64,000 nucleotides of DNA from Streptomyces sp. AC512_CC834 (GTDB lineage Bacteria; Actinomycetota; Actinomycetes; Streptomycetales; Streptomycetaceae). Positions 55,730 to 64,000 of the stretch are shown here, one piece after another. How positions within the stretch are numbered: the first letter of the stretch is position 1; each line of letters opens with the position of its first letter. Where the stretch lies: contig NZ_JAGMUO010000029.1 in assembly GCF_019049325.1 (NCBI RefSeq), positions 1 to 64,000 on the forward strand, written 5' to 3'. Both the position numbers and the translations under genes were made by a program. The notes under the pieces are model-generated. The model was not told the DNA's origin. It saw only the letters and a list, made by a program, of their open reading frames with translations, and did not search any database.

Positions 55730-56557
55730 ATGCGAGTCTTCCGAGGACCGCGCGGAGCCCGGGAGCGACGTGCCGCCCGCATACCCGGCGCCCACCGGGC
55801 ACCGGTGGCGGTACGGGCGCTGCTCGGCGCTCTGCCCGGGCTGGCCGCCGTCGCCGCGCTGGCGCTGTGCGCGAGAGGTGTGGAGCAGGCGGCCGAGACA
55901 CAGGCCGCCGAGGCCGCCCCGGCCGCCGCCGCCGACCCGTACGCAGCGCCCCGGCCGCCGATCGTGCCCCGGTCGGACTGGCTGGGCGACGCCGCCCGCG
56001 CGCAGCCCGCCCCGCGCTACGACGACCGGGTCCTCGCCGTCTTCGTCCACCACACGGACACGCCGAACGGCTACGACTGCGCCGACGTGCCGGCCATCCT
56101 CCGCGGTGTGTACCTCGGCCAGACCGGCGCCCGGGACTGGGACGACATCGGCTACAACTTCGTCGTCGACCGCTGCGGCACCATCTACGAGGGCCGGGCC
56201 GGCGGCATCGAGCGGCCCGTCACCGGCGCCCACACCCAGGGCTTCAACCACCGCACCACCGGGATCGCCGCCCTCGGCACCTTCACCGCGGGGGTGCCCG
56301 TGCCCGACGAGCTGACCGACGCGATCGCGGCCGTGGCCGCCTGGAAACTCGGCGAGAGCGGCACCGACCCGCGCGCGAAGGTCGCCCTGGTCTCCAGCAA
56401 CGGCCTCAGCCGGTACGCCGCGGGCGCCACCGCGACCCTGCCCGCCGTCGCGGGCCACGACGACGGCTACCAGACGAGCTGCCCGGGCGCGGCCCTCACC
56501 GCCCGCCTGCCGGACATCAGGGACACGGCGGCCCGCCTCCAGGGCCGCTCCGGATGA
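55730..56557 (+). CDS. Exported N-acetylmuramoyl-L-alanine amidase (PGRP type)
   Basis: The 275-residue product has an Arg-rich head and a signal or anchor (ALLGALPGLAAVAALALCARG), an Ala-rich linker and a PGRP/amidase_2 domain: IVPRSDWLGD, LAVFVHHTDTPNGYDC with the first Zn-binding His, DIGYNFVVDRCGTIYEGRAG, VTGAHTQGFNHRTTGIAALG and the end VAGHDDGYQTSCPGAALTAR. It should cut the amide bond between muramic acid and stem peptide. ATG 55730 has no obvious ribosome site. The head is Arg-rich but lacks a clear twin-arginine motif. It is divergent from the MarP-like gene. Confidence 0.9.
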   Translation: MRVFRGPRGARERRAARIPGAHRAPVAVRALLGALPGLAAVAALALCARGVEQAAETQAAEAAPAAAADPYAAPRPPIVPRSDWLGDAARAQPAPRYDDRVLAVFVHHTDTPNGYDCADVPAILRGVYLGQTGARDWDDIGYNFVVDRCGTIYEGRAGGIERPVTGAHTQGFNHRTTGIAALGTFTAGVPVPDELTDAIAAVAAWKLGESGTDPRAKVALVSSNGLSRYAAGATATLPAVAGHDDGYQTSCPGAALTARLPDIRDTAARLQGRSG

Positions 56558-56617
56558 ACCCACCCGGGCGGCCCACTCCGGGCACTCCGGTGACTCCGGT
56601 CGCTCGGGTCACTCCGG

Positions 56618-57139
56618 TCACTCGGGTCCGAACCGCTCCGTCAGCCGGGGCAGGCGCTCGGCGACGGACCGGTCGTTCTCCAGGTCGATCGGCGTGCCCA
56701 GCGGCTCGGCGGGCGCCGGCGCGATGCCCAGGTCCGGGGCGACGGTACCGGTGAGCTGCTCGTAGGCCTCGTCGGCCGCGTAGCCCAGCTCCTCGCCGTC
56801 GCCGTCCAGCTCCTCGTCGAAGTCTTCCAGCAGCTCGGCGAGCGAGTCGGGCTCGTGCACCGCGCCCTCGTACACCTCGCGGCCCTGGCCGATCAGCCAG
56901 CACCGGAAGTAGTCGAAGGCGTCGTCGCTCGCCCCGCCGAGGAGCACCCAGGCGGCGCCCCACAGGTCCCAGGTGCAGGCGCGGTTGTAACGGGCCTCGA
57001 AATGGCGGGCGAAGTCCAGCACCAGGTCCGGGTCCATCCCGAGCAGCCGCTCCACGAGCAGGTCGGCCTGGTCCTCGGGATCGCCGTCGGCACCCTGCCG
57101 GGCGGCGTCGATCAACTCCCAGAACTCCGTCTCGTCCAT
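56618..57139 (-). CDS. DUF4240 protein
   Basis: The 173-residue acidic protein begins MDETEFWELIDAARQGADGD, the hallmark of DUF4240, followed by QADLLVERLLGMDPDLVLDF, ACTWDLWGAAWVLLGGASDD and FDYFRCWLIGQGREVYEGAV. This domain is frequent in streptomycetes and has no known activity. ATG 57139 directly follows GTG 57142. It converges with the amidase gene over a 9-nt tandem repeat (about 56576-56633) and is downstream of the WYL regulator gene on the same strand. Confidence 0.85.
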   Translation of the reverse strand: MDETEFWELIDAARQGADGDPEDQADLLVERLLGMDPDLVLDFARHFEARYNRACTWDLWGAAWVLLGGASDDAFDYFRCWLIGQGREVYEGAVHEPDSLAELLEDFDEELDGDGEELGYAADEAYEQLTGTVAPDLGIAPAPAEPLGTPIDLENDRSVAERLPRLTERFGPE

Positions 57140-57208
57140 CACTGGTCCAGCATCGGTCCTGGAGGGGTGGGACGCACGTGGAGTGCGGCGGATCGTTATG
57201 CGGCGATC

Positions 57209-58240
57209 TCAGGTGCCGACGGGGTCCGCGTCGGCGTACAGGCCCGCCAGCCGCCGGGCGCTTCGCGCGAACCGTTCCCGCAGGCCCCCGGGCGCCAGCA
57301 CCTCCACCTCGGGGCCCAGCCCCGTCAACTGGGTGTGCGCGACCTCCTCGGACTCCACGGGCAGTGTCACCGTCACCCATCCGTCCGCGTCCGGCGCCCC
57401 AGCGGCCGACAGCGCCTCCCGGGCGGACGTCGCGTCCACGGCGTACGGCAGGGCGCGCACGCCCCGCTCGGACAGCCGCACCACCACCTCGGACCGCAGG
57501 ATCGACCGCGCGAACTGCTCGGCCCGCTCCGCCCAGAACGCGGGCAGGTCGAAGTCCTCGTCCCGCGCGAAACGCTCCCCGCCCGCCGCCACCGCCGTGA
57601 ACCGGTCGATCCGGTACACCCGGTACATGCGGTACGGCCCGCCGGGCCCGCCGTCCTCCGCGCCCGACCCCGCCCCCGCGACCCGTGCGCACAGGTACCA
57701 GACTCCCGCCTTGAGCACGAGCCCGTACGGCTCCAGCTCCCGGACCACCTCGTCCTGCCCGCGCCGGTAGCGCGCCGCGACCGGCCGGTCGTCCCAGACC
57801 GCGTCGGCCACCGCTGGCAGCAGCTCGGGCGTCCCGGGCTCCCGGAACCAGTTCGGCGCGTCCAGATGGAACCGCTGGGCCGCTGTACGGGAGGCGTCCC
57901 GCAGGGAGGGGAGCAGGGCCGCCGACACCTTCAGGTGGGCCGCCGAGGCCGCGTCCTGAAGGCCCATCTCGCGCAGCGCCCCGGGGACCCCGGACAGGAA
58001 GAGGGCCTCCGCCTCGCCCCGGGCCAGCCCCGTGAGCCGCGTGCGGTATCCGCCGATCAGCCGGTAGCCCCCGGCCCGCCCGCGCTCCGCGTACACCGGC
58101 ACGCCCGCCTCCGACAGCGCCTGCGCGTCCCGCGTCACGGTCCGCTCCGACACCTCCAGCTCCCCGGCCAGCTCGGCGGCGGTCATGCTCGGGCGGGACT
58201 GGAGGAGCAGCACCATCTTGATGAGGCGGGCAGCGCGCAT
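57209..58240 (-). CDS. WYL-domain transcriptional regulator
   Basis: From ATG 58240 the 343-residue protein has an N-terminal winged helix (MRAARLIKMVLLLQSRPSMT, AAELAGELEVSERTVTRDAQ) and a WYL domain (VRELEPYGLVLKAGVWYLCA, YRMYRVYRIDRFTAVAAGGE) with a WCX C-terminal extension (VTVTLPVESEEVAHTQLTGL). WYL proteins sense nucleic-acid or small ligands and regulate stress or defence genes; this one has no defence genes nearby. The start lacks a ribosome site, and GTG 58246 is an alternative. It is on the same strand as aceE but 104 bp past the aceE stop. Confidence 0.88.
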   Translation of the reverse strand: MRAARLIKMVLLLQSRPSMTAAELAGELEVSERTVTRDAQALSEAGVPVYAERGRAGGYRLIGGYRTRLTGLARGEAEALFLSGVPGALREMGLQDAASAAHLKVSAALLPSLRDASRTAAQRFHLDAPNWFREPGTPELLPAVADAVWDDRPVAARYRRGQDEVVRELEPYGLVLKAGVWYLCARVAGAGSGAEDGGPGGPYRMYRVYRIDRFTAVAAGGERFARDEDFDLPAFWAERAEQFARSILRSEVVVRLSERGVRALPYAVDATSAREALSAAGAPDADGWVTVTLPVESEEVAHTQLTGLGPEVEVLAPGGLRERFARSARRLAGLYADADPVGT

Positions 58241-58343
58241 GTCCACATCATGCAGGAGAACCCGAGAAGGCCCCCGCCGAAGCGAGGGCCTCCCGGACAA
58301 CTGCCAGACCTTTACCGGCCTTGGCCCTTACCAGCCTTGGCCC

Positions 58344-61046
58344 TTACAGGCCGTAGCGCTCGCGCGCCTCCTTCACGGCCGTCGCCTTGACCTCGCCGCG
58401 CCGGGCGAGCTGGGCGAGGGCCGCGACCACGACGGACTCCGCGTCGATGCCGAAGTGGCGGCGGGCGGCGTCCCGGGTGTCCGACAGACCGAAGCCGTCG
58501 GCGCCGAGCGACGAGTAGTCCTGCTCGACCCACTGCGCGATCTGGTCCGGGACCTGGCGCATGTAGTCGGAGACCGCCAGCACCGGGCCCTCGGCACCCT
58601 GGAGCGCCTGGCGGACGTACGGCGTCCGCTCCTCGCCGCGCAGCAGCGCCGCGTCGGCGTCCATCGCGTCCCGGCGCAGCTCCGTCCAAGAGGTCGCGGA
58701 CCACACGTCGGCGGCCACGCCCCACTCCTCGGCGAGCAGCCGCTGCGCCTTGAGCGTCCAGTGGATCGCCGTACCGGAGCCGACGAGCTGGATGTGCGGG
58801 GCGTTCGCGGCCGGGGCCAGACCCGCGGACTCCGCCGTGTTGAAGCGGTACAGGCCCTTGACGATGCCCTCGTCGACGCCGGCGCCGGACGGCTTGGCCG
58901 GCTGCGGCATCGGCTCGTTGTAGACCGTCAGGTAGTAGAAGACGTTCGGGTCCTCGCCCGGAGCCGCCTCGCCGTACATGCGGCGCAGACCGTCCTTGAC
59001 GATCGCCGCGATCTCGTACGCGAACGCCGGGTCGTACGACAGCGCGGCCGGGTTGGTCGCCGCGATGGCCGGGGAGTGGCCGTCCGCGTGCTGGAGACCC
59101 TCACCGGTCAGCGTCGTGCGGCCGGCGGTGGCGCCCACCAGGAAGCCGCGGCCGAGCTGGTCGCCGAGCTGCCACATCTGGTCGGCCGTGCGCTGCCAGC
59201 CGAACATCGAGTAGAAGATGTAGAACGGGATCATCGCCTCGCCGTGCGTCGCGTACGACGTCGAAGCGGCGATGAAGTCGGCCATCGAACCGGCCTCGGT
59301 GATCCCCTCGTTGAGGATCTGGCCGTTCTTGGCCTCCTTGTAGTACATGAGCTGGTCGCGGTCGACCGGCTCGTACGTCTGGCCCTTGGGGGAGTAGATC
59401 CCGAGGGACGGGAAGAGGCTCTCCATGCCGAAGGTGCGCGCCTCGTCGGGGACGATCGGCACCCAGCGTTTGCCGGTCTCCTTGTCCCGGACCAGGTCCT
59501 TGACCAGGCGGACGAAGGCCATGGTGGTGGCCACGTTCTGCGAGCCGGAACCCTTGTCGAAGGACGCGAACGCCTTGTCGGCGGCCGGGGGCAGCGGCGC
59601 GAGCGGGTGGACGCGGCGGGCCGGGGCCGGGCCGCCGAGGGCGGCGCGGCGCTCCTGGAGGTAGCGCACCTCGGGGGAGTCGGCGCCCGGGTGGCCGTAG
59701 GGGACCACGCCGTCGGTGAAGTCGCTGTCCTTGATCGGCAGGCCGAGCAGGTCGCGCATGTCCTTGAACTCGTCCACCGAGAGCTTCTTCATCTGGTGGT
59801 TGGCGTTCTTGGAGGCGAAGCCCGAGCCGAGGGTGTGGCCCTTGACCGTCTGGGCCAGGATCACGGTCGGCGCGCCCTGGTGCGCGAGCGCGGCCCGGTA
59901 GGCGGCGTACACCTTGCGGGACTCGTGACCGCCGCGCGAGAAGTGGAAGCACTCGAGGATCTTGTCGTCGGACAGCAGCTTGGCCATCTCGGCGAGCGCC
60001 GGGTCCTTGCCGAAGAAGTCCTCGCGGATGTAGGCGGCGTCGCGCGTCTGGTACGTCTGCACCTGCGCGTCCGGTACCTCGCGCAGCCGGCGTACGAGGG
60101 CGCCGGTGGTGTCGAGCCGGAACAGCTCGTCCCACGCCGTGCCCCACAGCGACTTGATCACGTTCCAGCCGGCGCCGCGGAACTGGGCCTCCAGCTCCTG
60201 CACGATCTTGAAGTTGGCGCGGACCGGACCGTCGAGGCGCTGCAGGTTGCAGTTGATGACGAAGGTCAGGTTGTCCAGGCCCTCACGGGAGGCGAGGGTG
60301 AGCGCGGTGGTGGACTCCGGCTCGTCCATCTCGCCGTCACCGAGGAACGCCCACACGTGGGAGTTCGTCAGGTCCTTGATGCCGCGACTGGTCAGGTAGC
60401 GGTTGAACCGCGCCTGGTAGATCGCGGAGATCGGGCCGAGGCCCATGGAGACGGTGGGGAACTCCCACAGCCAGGGCAGCCGGCGCGGGTGCGGGTAGGA
60501 CGGCAGCCCGTTGCCGCCGGCCTCGCGGCGGAAGTTGTCGAGCTGCTCCTCGCCCAGCCGGCCGTCGAGGAAGGCGCGGGCGTAGATGCCGGGGGAGGCG
60601 TGGCCCTGGACGTAGAGCTGGTCGCCGGAGCCGTCACCCTCCTTGCCCTTGAAGAAGTGGTTGAAGCCGGTCTCGTACAGCCAGGCAGCGGAGGCGAAGG
60701 TGGCGATGTGGCCGCCGACGCCGTACTTGCTGCCGCGGGTCACCATCGCCGCCGCGTTCCAGCGGTTCCAGGCGGTGATCCGCTGCTCCATCGCCTCGTC
60801 GCCGTCCACGGTGGGCTCGTCGGCGGTCGGGATGGAGTTGACGTAGTCCGTCTCGAGGAGCTTGGGCAGCGCCAGGCCTGCGCCCTCGGCGCGCTCCAGT
60901 GTGCGGCGCATCAGATACGCGGCACGGTGCGGCCCGGCCGCCTGGGTGACGGCGTCCAGGGAGGCCTGCCACTCGGCGGTCTCCTCGGGGTCGCGGTCCG
61001 GGAGCTGGTCGAGCTCGCTCGGCTGGATGGCTTTGGGGTCGGTCAT
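58344..61046 (-). CDS. aceE: Pyruvate dehydrogenase E1 component (homodimeric)
   Basis: The 900-residue thiamine-diphosphate enzyme decarboxylates pyruvate and loads the acetyl group on the E2 lipoyl arm. Motifs: [20 protein letters not shown] near the front, [20 protein letters not shown], the ThDP/Mg site [15 protein letters not shown]...[39 protein letters not shown], and late [23 protein letters not shown] 61046 ([12 protein letters not shown]) has GGAAGGCGG upstream; the frame goes on to 61088 without similarity. A 17-bp palindrome is 118 bp upstream. The matching E2 gene could be the one at 62305 or elsewhere. Confidence 0.96.
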   Translation of the reverse strand: MTDPKAIQPSELDQLPDRDPEETAEWQASLDAVTQAAGPHRAAYLMRRTLERAEGAGLALPKLLETDYVNSIPTADEPTVDGDEAMEQRITAWNRWNAAAMVTRGSKYGVGGHIATFASAAWLYETGFNHFFKGKEGDGSGDQLYVQGHASPGIYARAFLDGRLGEEQLDNFRREAGGNGLPSYPHPRRLPWLWEFPTVSMGLGPISAIYQARFNRYLTSRGIKDLTNSHVWAFLGDGEMDEPESTTALTLASREGLDNLTFVINCNLQRLDGPVRANFKIVQELEAQFRGAGWNVIKSLWGTAWDELFRLDTTGALVRRLREVPDAQVQTYQTRDAAYIREDFFGKDPALAEMAKLLSDDKILECFHFSRGGHESRKVYAAYRAALAHQGAPTVILAQTVKGHTLGSGFASKNANHQMKKLSVDEFKDMRDLLGLPIKDSDFTDGVVPYGHPGADSPEVRYLQERRAALGGPAPARRVHPLAPLPPAADKAFASFDKGSGSQNVATTMAFVRLVKDLVRDKETGKRWVPIVPDEARTFGMESLFPSLGIYSPKGQTYEPVDRDQLMYYKEAKNGQILNEGITEAGSMADFIAASTSYATHGEAMIPFYIFYSMFGWQRTADQMWQLGDQLGRGFLVGATAGRTTLTGEGLQHADGHSPAIAATNPAALSYDPAFAYEIAAIVKDGLRRMYGEAAPGEDPNVFYYLTVYNEPMPQPAKPSGAGVDEGIVKGLYRFNTAESAGLAPAANAPHIQLVGSGTAIHWTLKAQRLLAEEWGVAADVWSATSWTELRRDAMDADAALLRGEERTPYVRQALQGAEGPVLAVSDYMRQVPDQIAQWVEQDYSSLGADGFGLSDTRDAARRHFGIDAESVVVAALAQLARRGEVKATAVKEARERYGL

Positions 61047-61163
61047 GTCGCCGCCTTCCTCAGTCGAAGGGGGTTCCCTCATCGGCAAGGGTTCGGGGTG
61101 CCCTAAGTCTTTGGCAGGACAGGGCTGGGCTCCGGTGGGAGTCCCAGCGTGACTCTAACTCGC

Positions 61164-61180
61164 TGATCGATGATCGATCA
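61164..61180. promoter_or_regulatory. 17-bp palindrome upstream of aceE
   Basis: TGATCGAT and ATCGATCA flank a single G, a perfect inverted repeat 118-134 bases ahead of the aceE start and in the 425-bp gap between aceE and the GntR gene. It is a likely operator; whether the GntR regulator next door or another protein binds it is unknown. Confidence 0.6.
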
Positions 61181-61340
61181 AAGGGTTGAGGGGTAAAACC
61201 TCTTGATAACGAGAAAGTCGGCACGGGGTGCCTTCGGCGATGGCACGGAGTGACCTGTGCTGGTGAGTGTTTGTGCAGGTGAGCGCGGTCGAGCTCGGGT
61301 GGTTCGGGGGTGTGGCGGGTGCGGGTGCGTCGTGGCTGAT

Positions 61341-61432
61341 CGCGCAGTTCCCCGCGCCCCTGAAACGGCTGCGCCGTTCTCAGGGGCGCGGGGAACTGCG
61401 CGAATCGGGGGGTCTGGGGGCGCAGCCCCCAG
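61341..61432. repeat. Long dispersed palindrome in the aceE-gntR gap
   Basis: A hairpin of about 28 bp with a single bulge (61341-61369 with 61373-61402, core CCCCGCGCCCCTGA) is followed by a second hairpin CTGGGGGC-GCA-GCCCCCAG (61414-61432). Both are standard repetitive palindromes of Streptomyces intergenic regions. It may end the GntR transcript (its stop is at 61472). The rest of the gap holds no supported gene. Confidence 0.75.
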
Positions 61433-61471
61433 GGACGGGACGGGGCGGGAAGGGGCGGCGGGGGCGGAAAA

Positions 61472-62095
61472 CTACGGTCGGGGGGCGCAGCCCAGGACGT
61501 GGGACTTGACGATCTCGGGGATGCGGGGGTCCCGGCGTCGGAAGGCGGCGACCAGCTCCTCGTGCTCCTCCGCGTAAGACTGCTGCACCGTCCCCAGCCA
61601 CCGTATCGACAGCGCCGTGAACACCTCGATCCCCAGCCCCTCCCACGTGTGCAGCAGCACCGAGTTGCCCGCCGCCCGCACCAGCTCCCGGTGGAAACCC
61701 ACCGTGTGCCGCACCTGGCCCGTCCCGTCGGACACCCGGTCCGCCTCGTACAGCGCGGCGACGTGCGGTTCCAGGGCCGAGCAGTCCACGGCGAGCCGGT
61801 CCGCCGCCAGCTCCGCCGCGATGGCCTCCAGGCCGGCCCGGACCGGGTAGCTCTCCTCCAGGTCGGCGGCGGTCAGATTGCGCACCCGCACGCCCTTGTT
61901 CGGCGCCGACTCGATCAGCCGCAGTGACTCCAGCTCCCGCAGGGCCTCCCGCACCGGCGTCTGGCTGACCTCCAGCTCGGTGGCGATCCGGCGCTCCACG
62001 ATCCGCTCGCCCGGCTGCCAGCGTCCGCTGATGATCCCTTCCAGGATGTGCTCGCGGATCTGTTCGCGCAGCGAGTGGACGACGGGCGCGGTCAT
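61472..62095 (-). CDS. GntR-family regulator (FCD subfamily)
   Basis: The 207-residue protein has the GntR winged helix (LREQIREHILEGIISGRWQP, GERIVERRIATELEVSQTPV, REALRELESLRLIES) and an FCD ligand-binding domain (NLTAADLEESYPVRAGLEAI, VGFHRELVRAAGNSVLLHTW) whose His/Asp residues usually bind metal and an organic acid. ATG 62095 has GAAGGAG six bases upstream. Lying between aceE and the E2 gene on the same strand, it is a good candidate for a regulator of 2-oxo-acid metabolism. Confidence 0.9.
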   Translation of the reverse strand: MTAPVVHSLREQIREHILEGIISGRWQPGERIVERRIATELEVSQTPVREALRELESLRLIESAPNKGVRVRNLTAADLEESYPVRAGLEAIAAELAADRLAVDCSALEPHVAALYEADRVSDGTGQVRHTVGFHRELVRAAGNSVLLHTWEGLGIEVFTALSIRWLGTVQQSYAEEHEELVAAFRRRDPRIPEIVKSHVLGCAPRP

Positions 62096-62242
62096 GAGAG
62101 CTCCTTCGGGAGAGGGCCCCTTCGGCCCGCTGGGGCGATTGACGTTTAGACAATACGGCCGTCACGGCGGGCGGGAAGGGCGCATGGGGGCGCTTTTACG
62201 CAGGTGAGACGAGACTTACACGCCGTGCCGGGGCCGAACGCG

Positions 62243-62282
62243 ACGGTGCCCCCGTCCGGAGTGTTCCGGGCGGGGGCACCGT
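62243..62282 (-). terminator. Terminator downstream of the E2 gene
   Basis: An 18-bp stem with one G-U pair (62243-62260 with 62265-62282) and a GTGT loop lies 22 bases past the E2 stop. Confidence 0.9.
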
Positions 62283-62304
62283 ACAGGCCGACTGTGCGGG
62301 GGGA

Positions 62305-64000
62305 CTACAGGCCGAGCTCGACCTCGAACTCGCCCGCCTCCAGGATCGCCTTGACCGCCGTCAGGTAACGGGCGGCGTCGGCGCCGTCCACCAGACGGTG
62401 GTCGTAGGACAGGGTCAGGTACGTCATGTCGCGGACGCCGATGACCGTGCCCTCCTCCGTCTCGATGACGGCCGGACGCTTGACCGTGGCACCGATGCCG
62501 AGGATGGCGACCTGGCCCGGCGGCACGATGATCGTGTCGAACAGCGCGCCGCGCGAACCGGTGTTGCTGATGGTGAAGGTCCCGCCGGACAGCTCGTCCG
62601 GAGTGATCTTGTTCGCGCGGACCTTGCCCGCCAGCTCGGCCGTGGCCTTGGAGATACCGGCGATGTTGAGGTCACCGGCGTTCTTGATGACCGGGGTCAT
62701 CAGGCCCTTCTCGGAGTCCACCGCGATACCGATGTGCTCGGTGTCGAAGTAGGTGATGGTCCCCTCGGCCTCGTTGATCTTGGCGTTGACGGCCGGGTGG
62801 GCCTTCAGCGCCTGGGCCGCCGCCTTGACGAAGAACGGCATCGGGGAGAGCTTGACGCCCTCACGGGCCGCGAACGCGTCCTTGGCCCGGCCGCGCAGCT
62901 TCATCAGGCGGGTGACGTCGACCTCGACGACCGACGAGAGCTGGGCCTGCTCGTGCAGCGCCTTGACCATGTTGTCGCCGATGACCTTGCGGATCCGCGG
63001 CATCTTCACGGTCTGACCGCGCAGCGGGGAGGCCTCCAGGACGGGGGCCTTCTTCGCGGTGGCCGGAGCGGCGGCGGCCGGAGCCGGGGCGGCCGCCTTC
63101 GCGGCCTCGGCCGCGGCGGTGACGTCCTGCTTGCGGATACGGCCGCCGACGCCGGTGCCCTTGACGGTGGACAGGTCGACGCCGTTCTCGGCGGCGAGCT
63201 TGCGCACCAGCGGGGTGACGTAGGCACCCTCGTCCACCGGCTGGGCGGCGGCCGGAGCGGCGGCCGGGGCCGGCGCGGGCGCCGGGGCGGCGGGCTGCGG
63301 GGCGGGAGCGGCCGGTGCCTGCGGGGCGGGCGCCGGAGCGGCCGGAGCCGGGGCGGCCTGTGCGGGCGCCGGGGCCGGAGCGGGAGCCGGGGTGGGCTCG
63401 GGCTGGGCCGGGGCGGCGGGGGCCGCCGGAGCGGCGGCCGGAGCCGCACCCGCCGCACCGATGACGGCGAGCTTGGCGCCGACCTCGGCGGTCTCGTCCT
63501 CGGCGACCACGATCTCCAGCAGGGTGCCGGAGGCGGGCGCCGGGATCTCGGTGTCGACCTTGTCCGTCGACACCTCGAGCAGCGGCTCGTCCTCCTCGAC
63601 GCTGTCCCCGACCGACTTCAGCCAGCGGGTGACGGTGCCCTCGGTGACGGACTCGCCGAGCGCCGGCAGGACCACGTCGGTGCCCTCGGCCGCGCCGCCG
63701 GCGCCCTGACCGGCAGCGGCGTCGGCGGTGGGGGCGGGCGCCGGGGCGGCCTGCTCGGCGGACGGGGCCGCCGCGGCGGGCTCGGGGGCCGGCTCGGCGA
63801 CCTGCTCGGCCTGCGGGGCCGCCTCGGCGGCAGGGGCGCCGCTGCCGTCGTCGATCAGCGCCAGCTCGGCACCGACCTCGACGGTCTCGTCCTCGGCGAC
63901 CTTGATGGAGGACAGCACGCCGGAGGCCGGGGCCGGGATCTCGGTGTCGACCTTGTCGGTCGAGACCTCGAGCAACGGCTCGTCGGCCTCGACGCGCTCA
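62305..64000 (-). CDS. sucB: 2-oxo-acid dehydrogenase E2 (dihydrolipoamide succinyl/acyltransferase), 5' end outside window
   Basis: At least 565 residues are in the window; the frame is open to the right edge ([20 protein letters not shown]), so only the N-terminal tip is missing. Two lipoyl domains are seen, each with [17 protein letters not shown] carrying the lipoylated Lys, joined by long Ala/Pro/Glu linkers; then the E3-binding domain ([28 protein letters not shown]) and the acyltransferase core with the catalytic motif [13 protein letters not shown]. The Streptomyces gene is annotated as 2-oxoglutarate dehydrogenase E2, but two-lipoyl E2s of actinobacteria can serve pyruvate dehydrogenase; aceE nearby fits that. 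Lipoylation would need LipB and LipA encoded at 47-49 kb. Confidence 0.93.
   Translation of the reverse strand, partial: ERVEADEPLLEVSTDKVDTEIPAPASGVLSSIKVAEDETVEVGAELALIDDGSGAPAAEAAPQAEQVAEPAPEPAAAAPSAEQAAPAPAPTADAAAGQGAGGAAEGTDVVLPALGESVTEGTVTRWLKSVGDSVEEDEPLLEVSTDKVDTEIPAPASGTLLEIVVAEDETAEVGAKLAVIGAAGAAPAAAPAAPAAPAQPEPTPAPAPAPAPAQAAPAPAAPAPAPQAPAAPAPQPAAPAPAPAPAAAPAAAQPVDEGAYVTPLVRKLAAENGVDLSTVKGTGVGGRIRKQDVTAAAEAAKAAAPAPAAAAPATAKKAPVLEASPLRGQTVKMPRIRKVIGDNMVKALHEQAQLSSVVEVDVTRLMKLRGRAKDAFAAREGVKLSPMPFFVKAAAQALKAHPAVNAKINEAEGTITYFDTEHIGIAVDSEKGLMTPVIKNAGDLNIAGISKATAELAGKVRANKITPDELSGGTFTISNTGSRGALFDTIIVPPGQVAILGIGATVKRPAVIETEEGTVIGVRDMTYLTLSYDHRLVDGADAARYLTAVKAILEAGEFEVELGL

Noticed and set aside
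58185..61106. A 973-codon plus-strand frame opposite aceE.
   Set aside because: Shadow of aceE; no start signal and no recognisable motif.

Overview
The window is high-GC actinobacterial DNA, almost certainly from a Streptomyces chromosome. Codon third positions are overwhelmingly G or C, GTG and TTG starts are common, and from about 2.5 kb to the right edge the gene order is the one I remember around SCO2241 to SCO2181 of Streptomyces coelicolor: glnA2, nadE, yefM/yoeB, glnE, malR-malEFG-aglA, pullulanase, glnII, glnA, lipA/lipB, aceE, sucB. That match is from memory, not from a search.

Layout. (1) 1-2.4 kb is an accessory, partly decayed edge: the last codons of an unknown gene, an antisense remnant of a VOC/glyoxalase gene, an intact aldo/keto reductase, and a divergent MmyB-type XRE regulator broken by a frameshift. 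(2) 2.5-11.7 kb holds a glutamine-synthetase-like gene (glnA2), a DUF3105/DUF305 envelope pair, NAD+ synthetase, a VOC protein, a YefM-YoeB toxin-antitoxin module and glnE. (3) 11.7-27.3 kb is the maltodextrin region: a PAP2-like membrane protein, the LacI-type repressor malR, the ABC importer malEFG, alpha-glucosidase aglA, then an island of about 2.4 kb with eroded XRE/DUF5753 regulators and two DUF397 genes sharing an exact 160-bp repeat, then a 1,821-residue secreted amylopullulanase. (4) 27.3-37.1 kb has a tautomerase, a TetR regulator, a membrane protein with a degenerate sigma-factor-like head, small exported proteins, a DUF1996 protein, a NarL-type two-component system, an epimerase and an orphan OmpR-type winged-helix protein. 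(5) 37.5-46 kb is a nitrogen and envelope-stress block: glnII and glnA each carry a four-half-site GlnR box, with a MarR/hydrolase pair, an ArsC-like protein, htpX-pspAB and an RDD protein between or beside them. (6) 46-58.3 kb has lipoate genes lipA and lipB, a TPR-like regulator, an FAD oxidoreductase, a TIGR01777 epimerase, a GNAT enzyme, a MarP-like periplasmic protease, a PGRP amidase and a WYL regulator. (7) 58.3-64 kb has aceE, a GntR/FCD regulator, and the 3' part of a 2-oxo-acid dehydrogenase E2 (sucB) running off the edge.

The genes interlock in three ways. Nitrogen: GlnE would adenylylate GlnA at Tyr397, which is present, whereas GlnA2 has Trp at that place; GlnR boxes precede glnA and glnII. 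Carbon: extracellular alpha-glucan is cut by the amylopullulanase, products enter through MalEFG and are hydrolysed by AglA, with CTTGC/GCAAG operator motifs upstream of malR/malE and of the amylopullulanase gene. Lipoate: LipB and LipA make the cofactor that the E2 lipoyl domains at the right edge need.

The clearest departures from a plain core region are the decayed left edge, the recombining DUF397 island between aglA and the amylopullulanase gene, the sigma-like membrane protein at 28.5-30.4 kb, and short tandem repeats just after several stop codons. I saw no rRNA, tRNA, CRISPR array, insertion sequence or replication origin.
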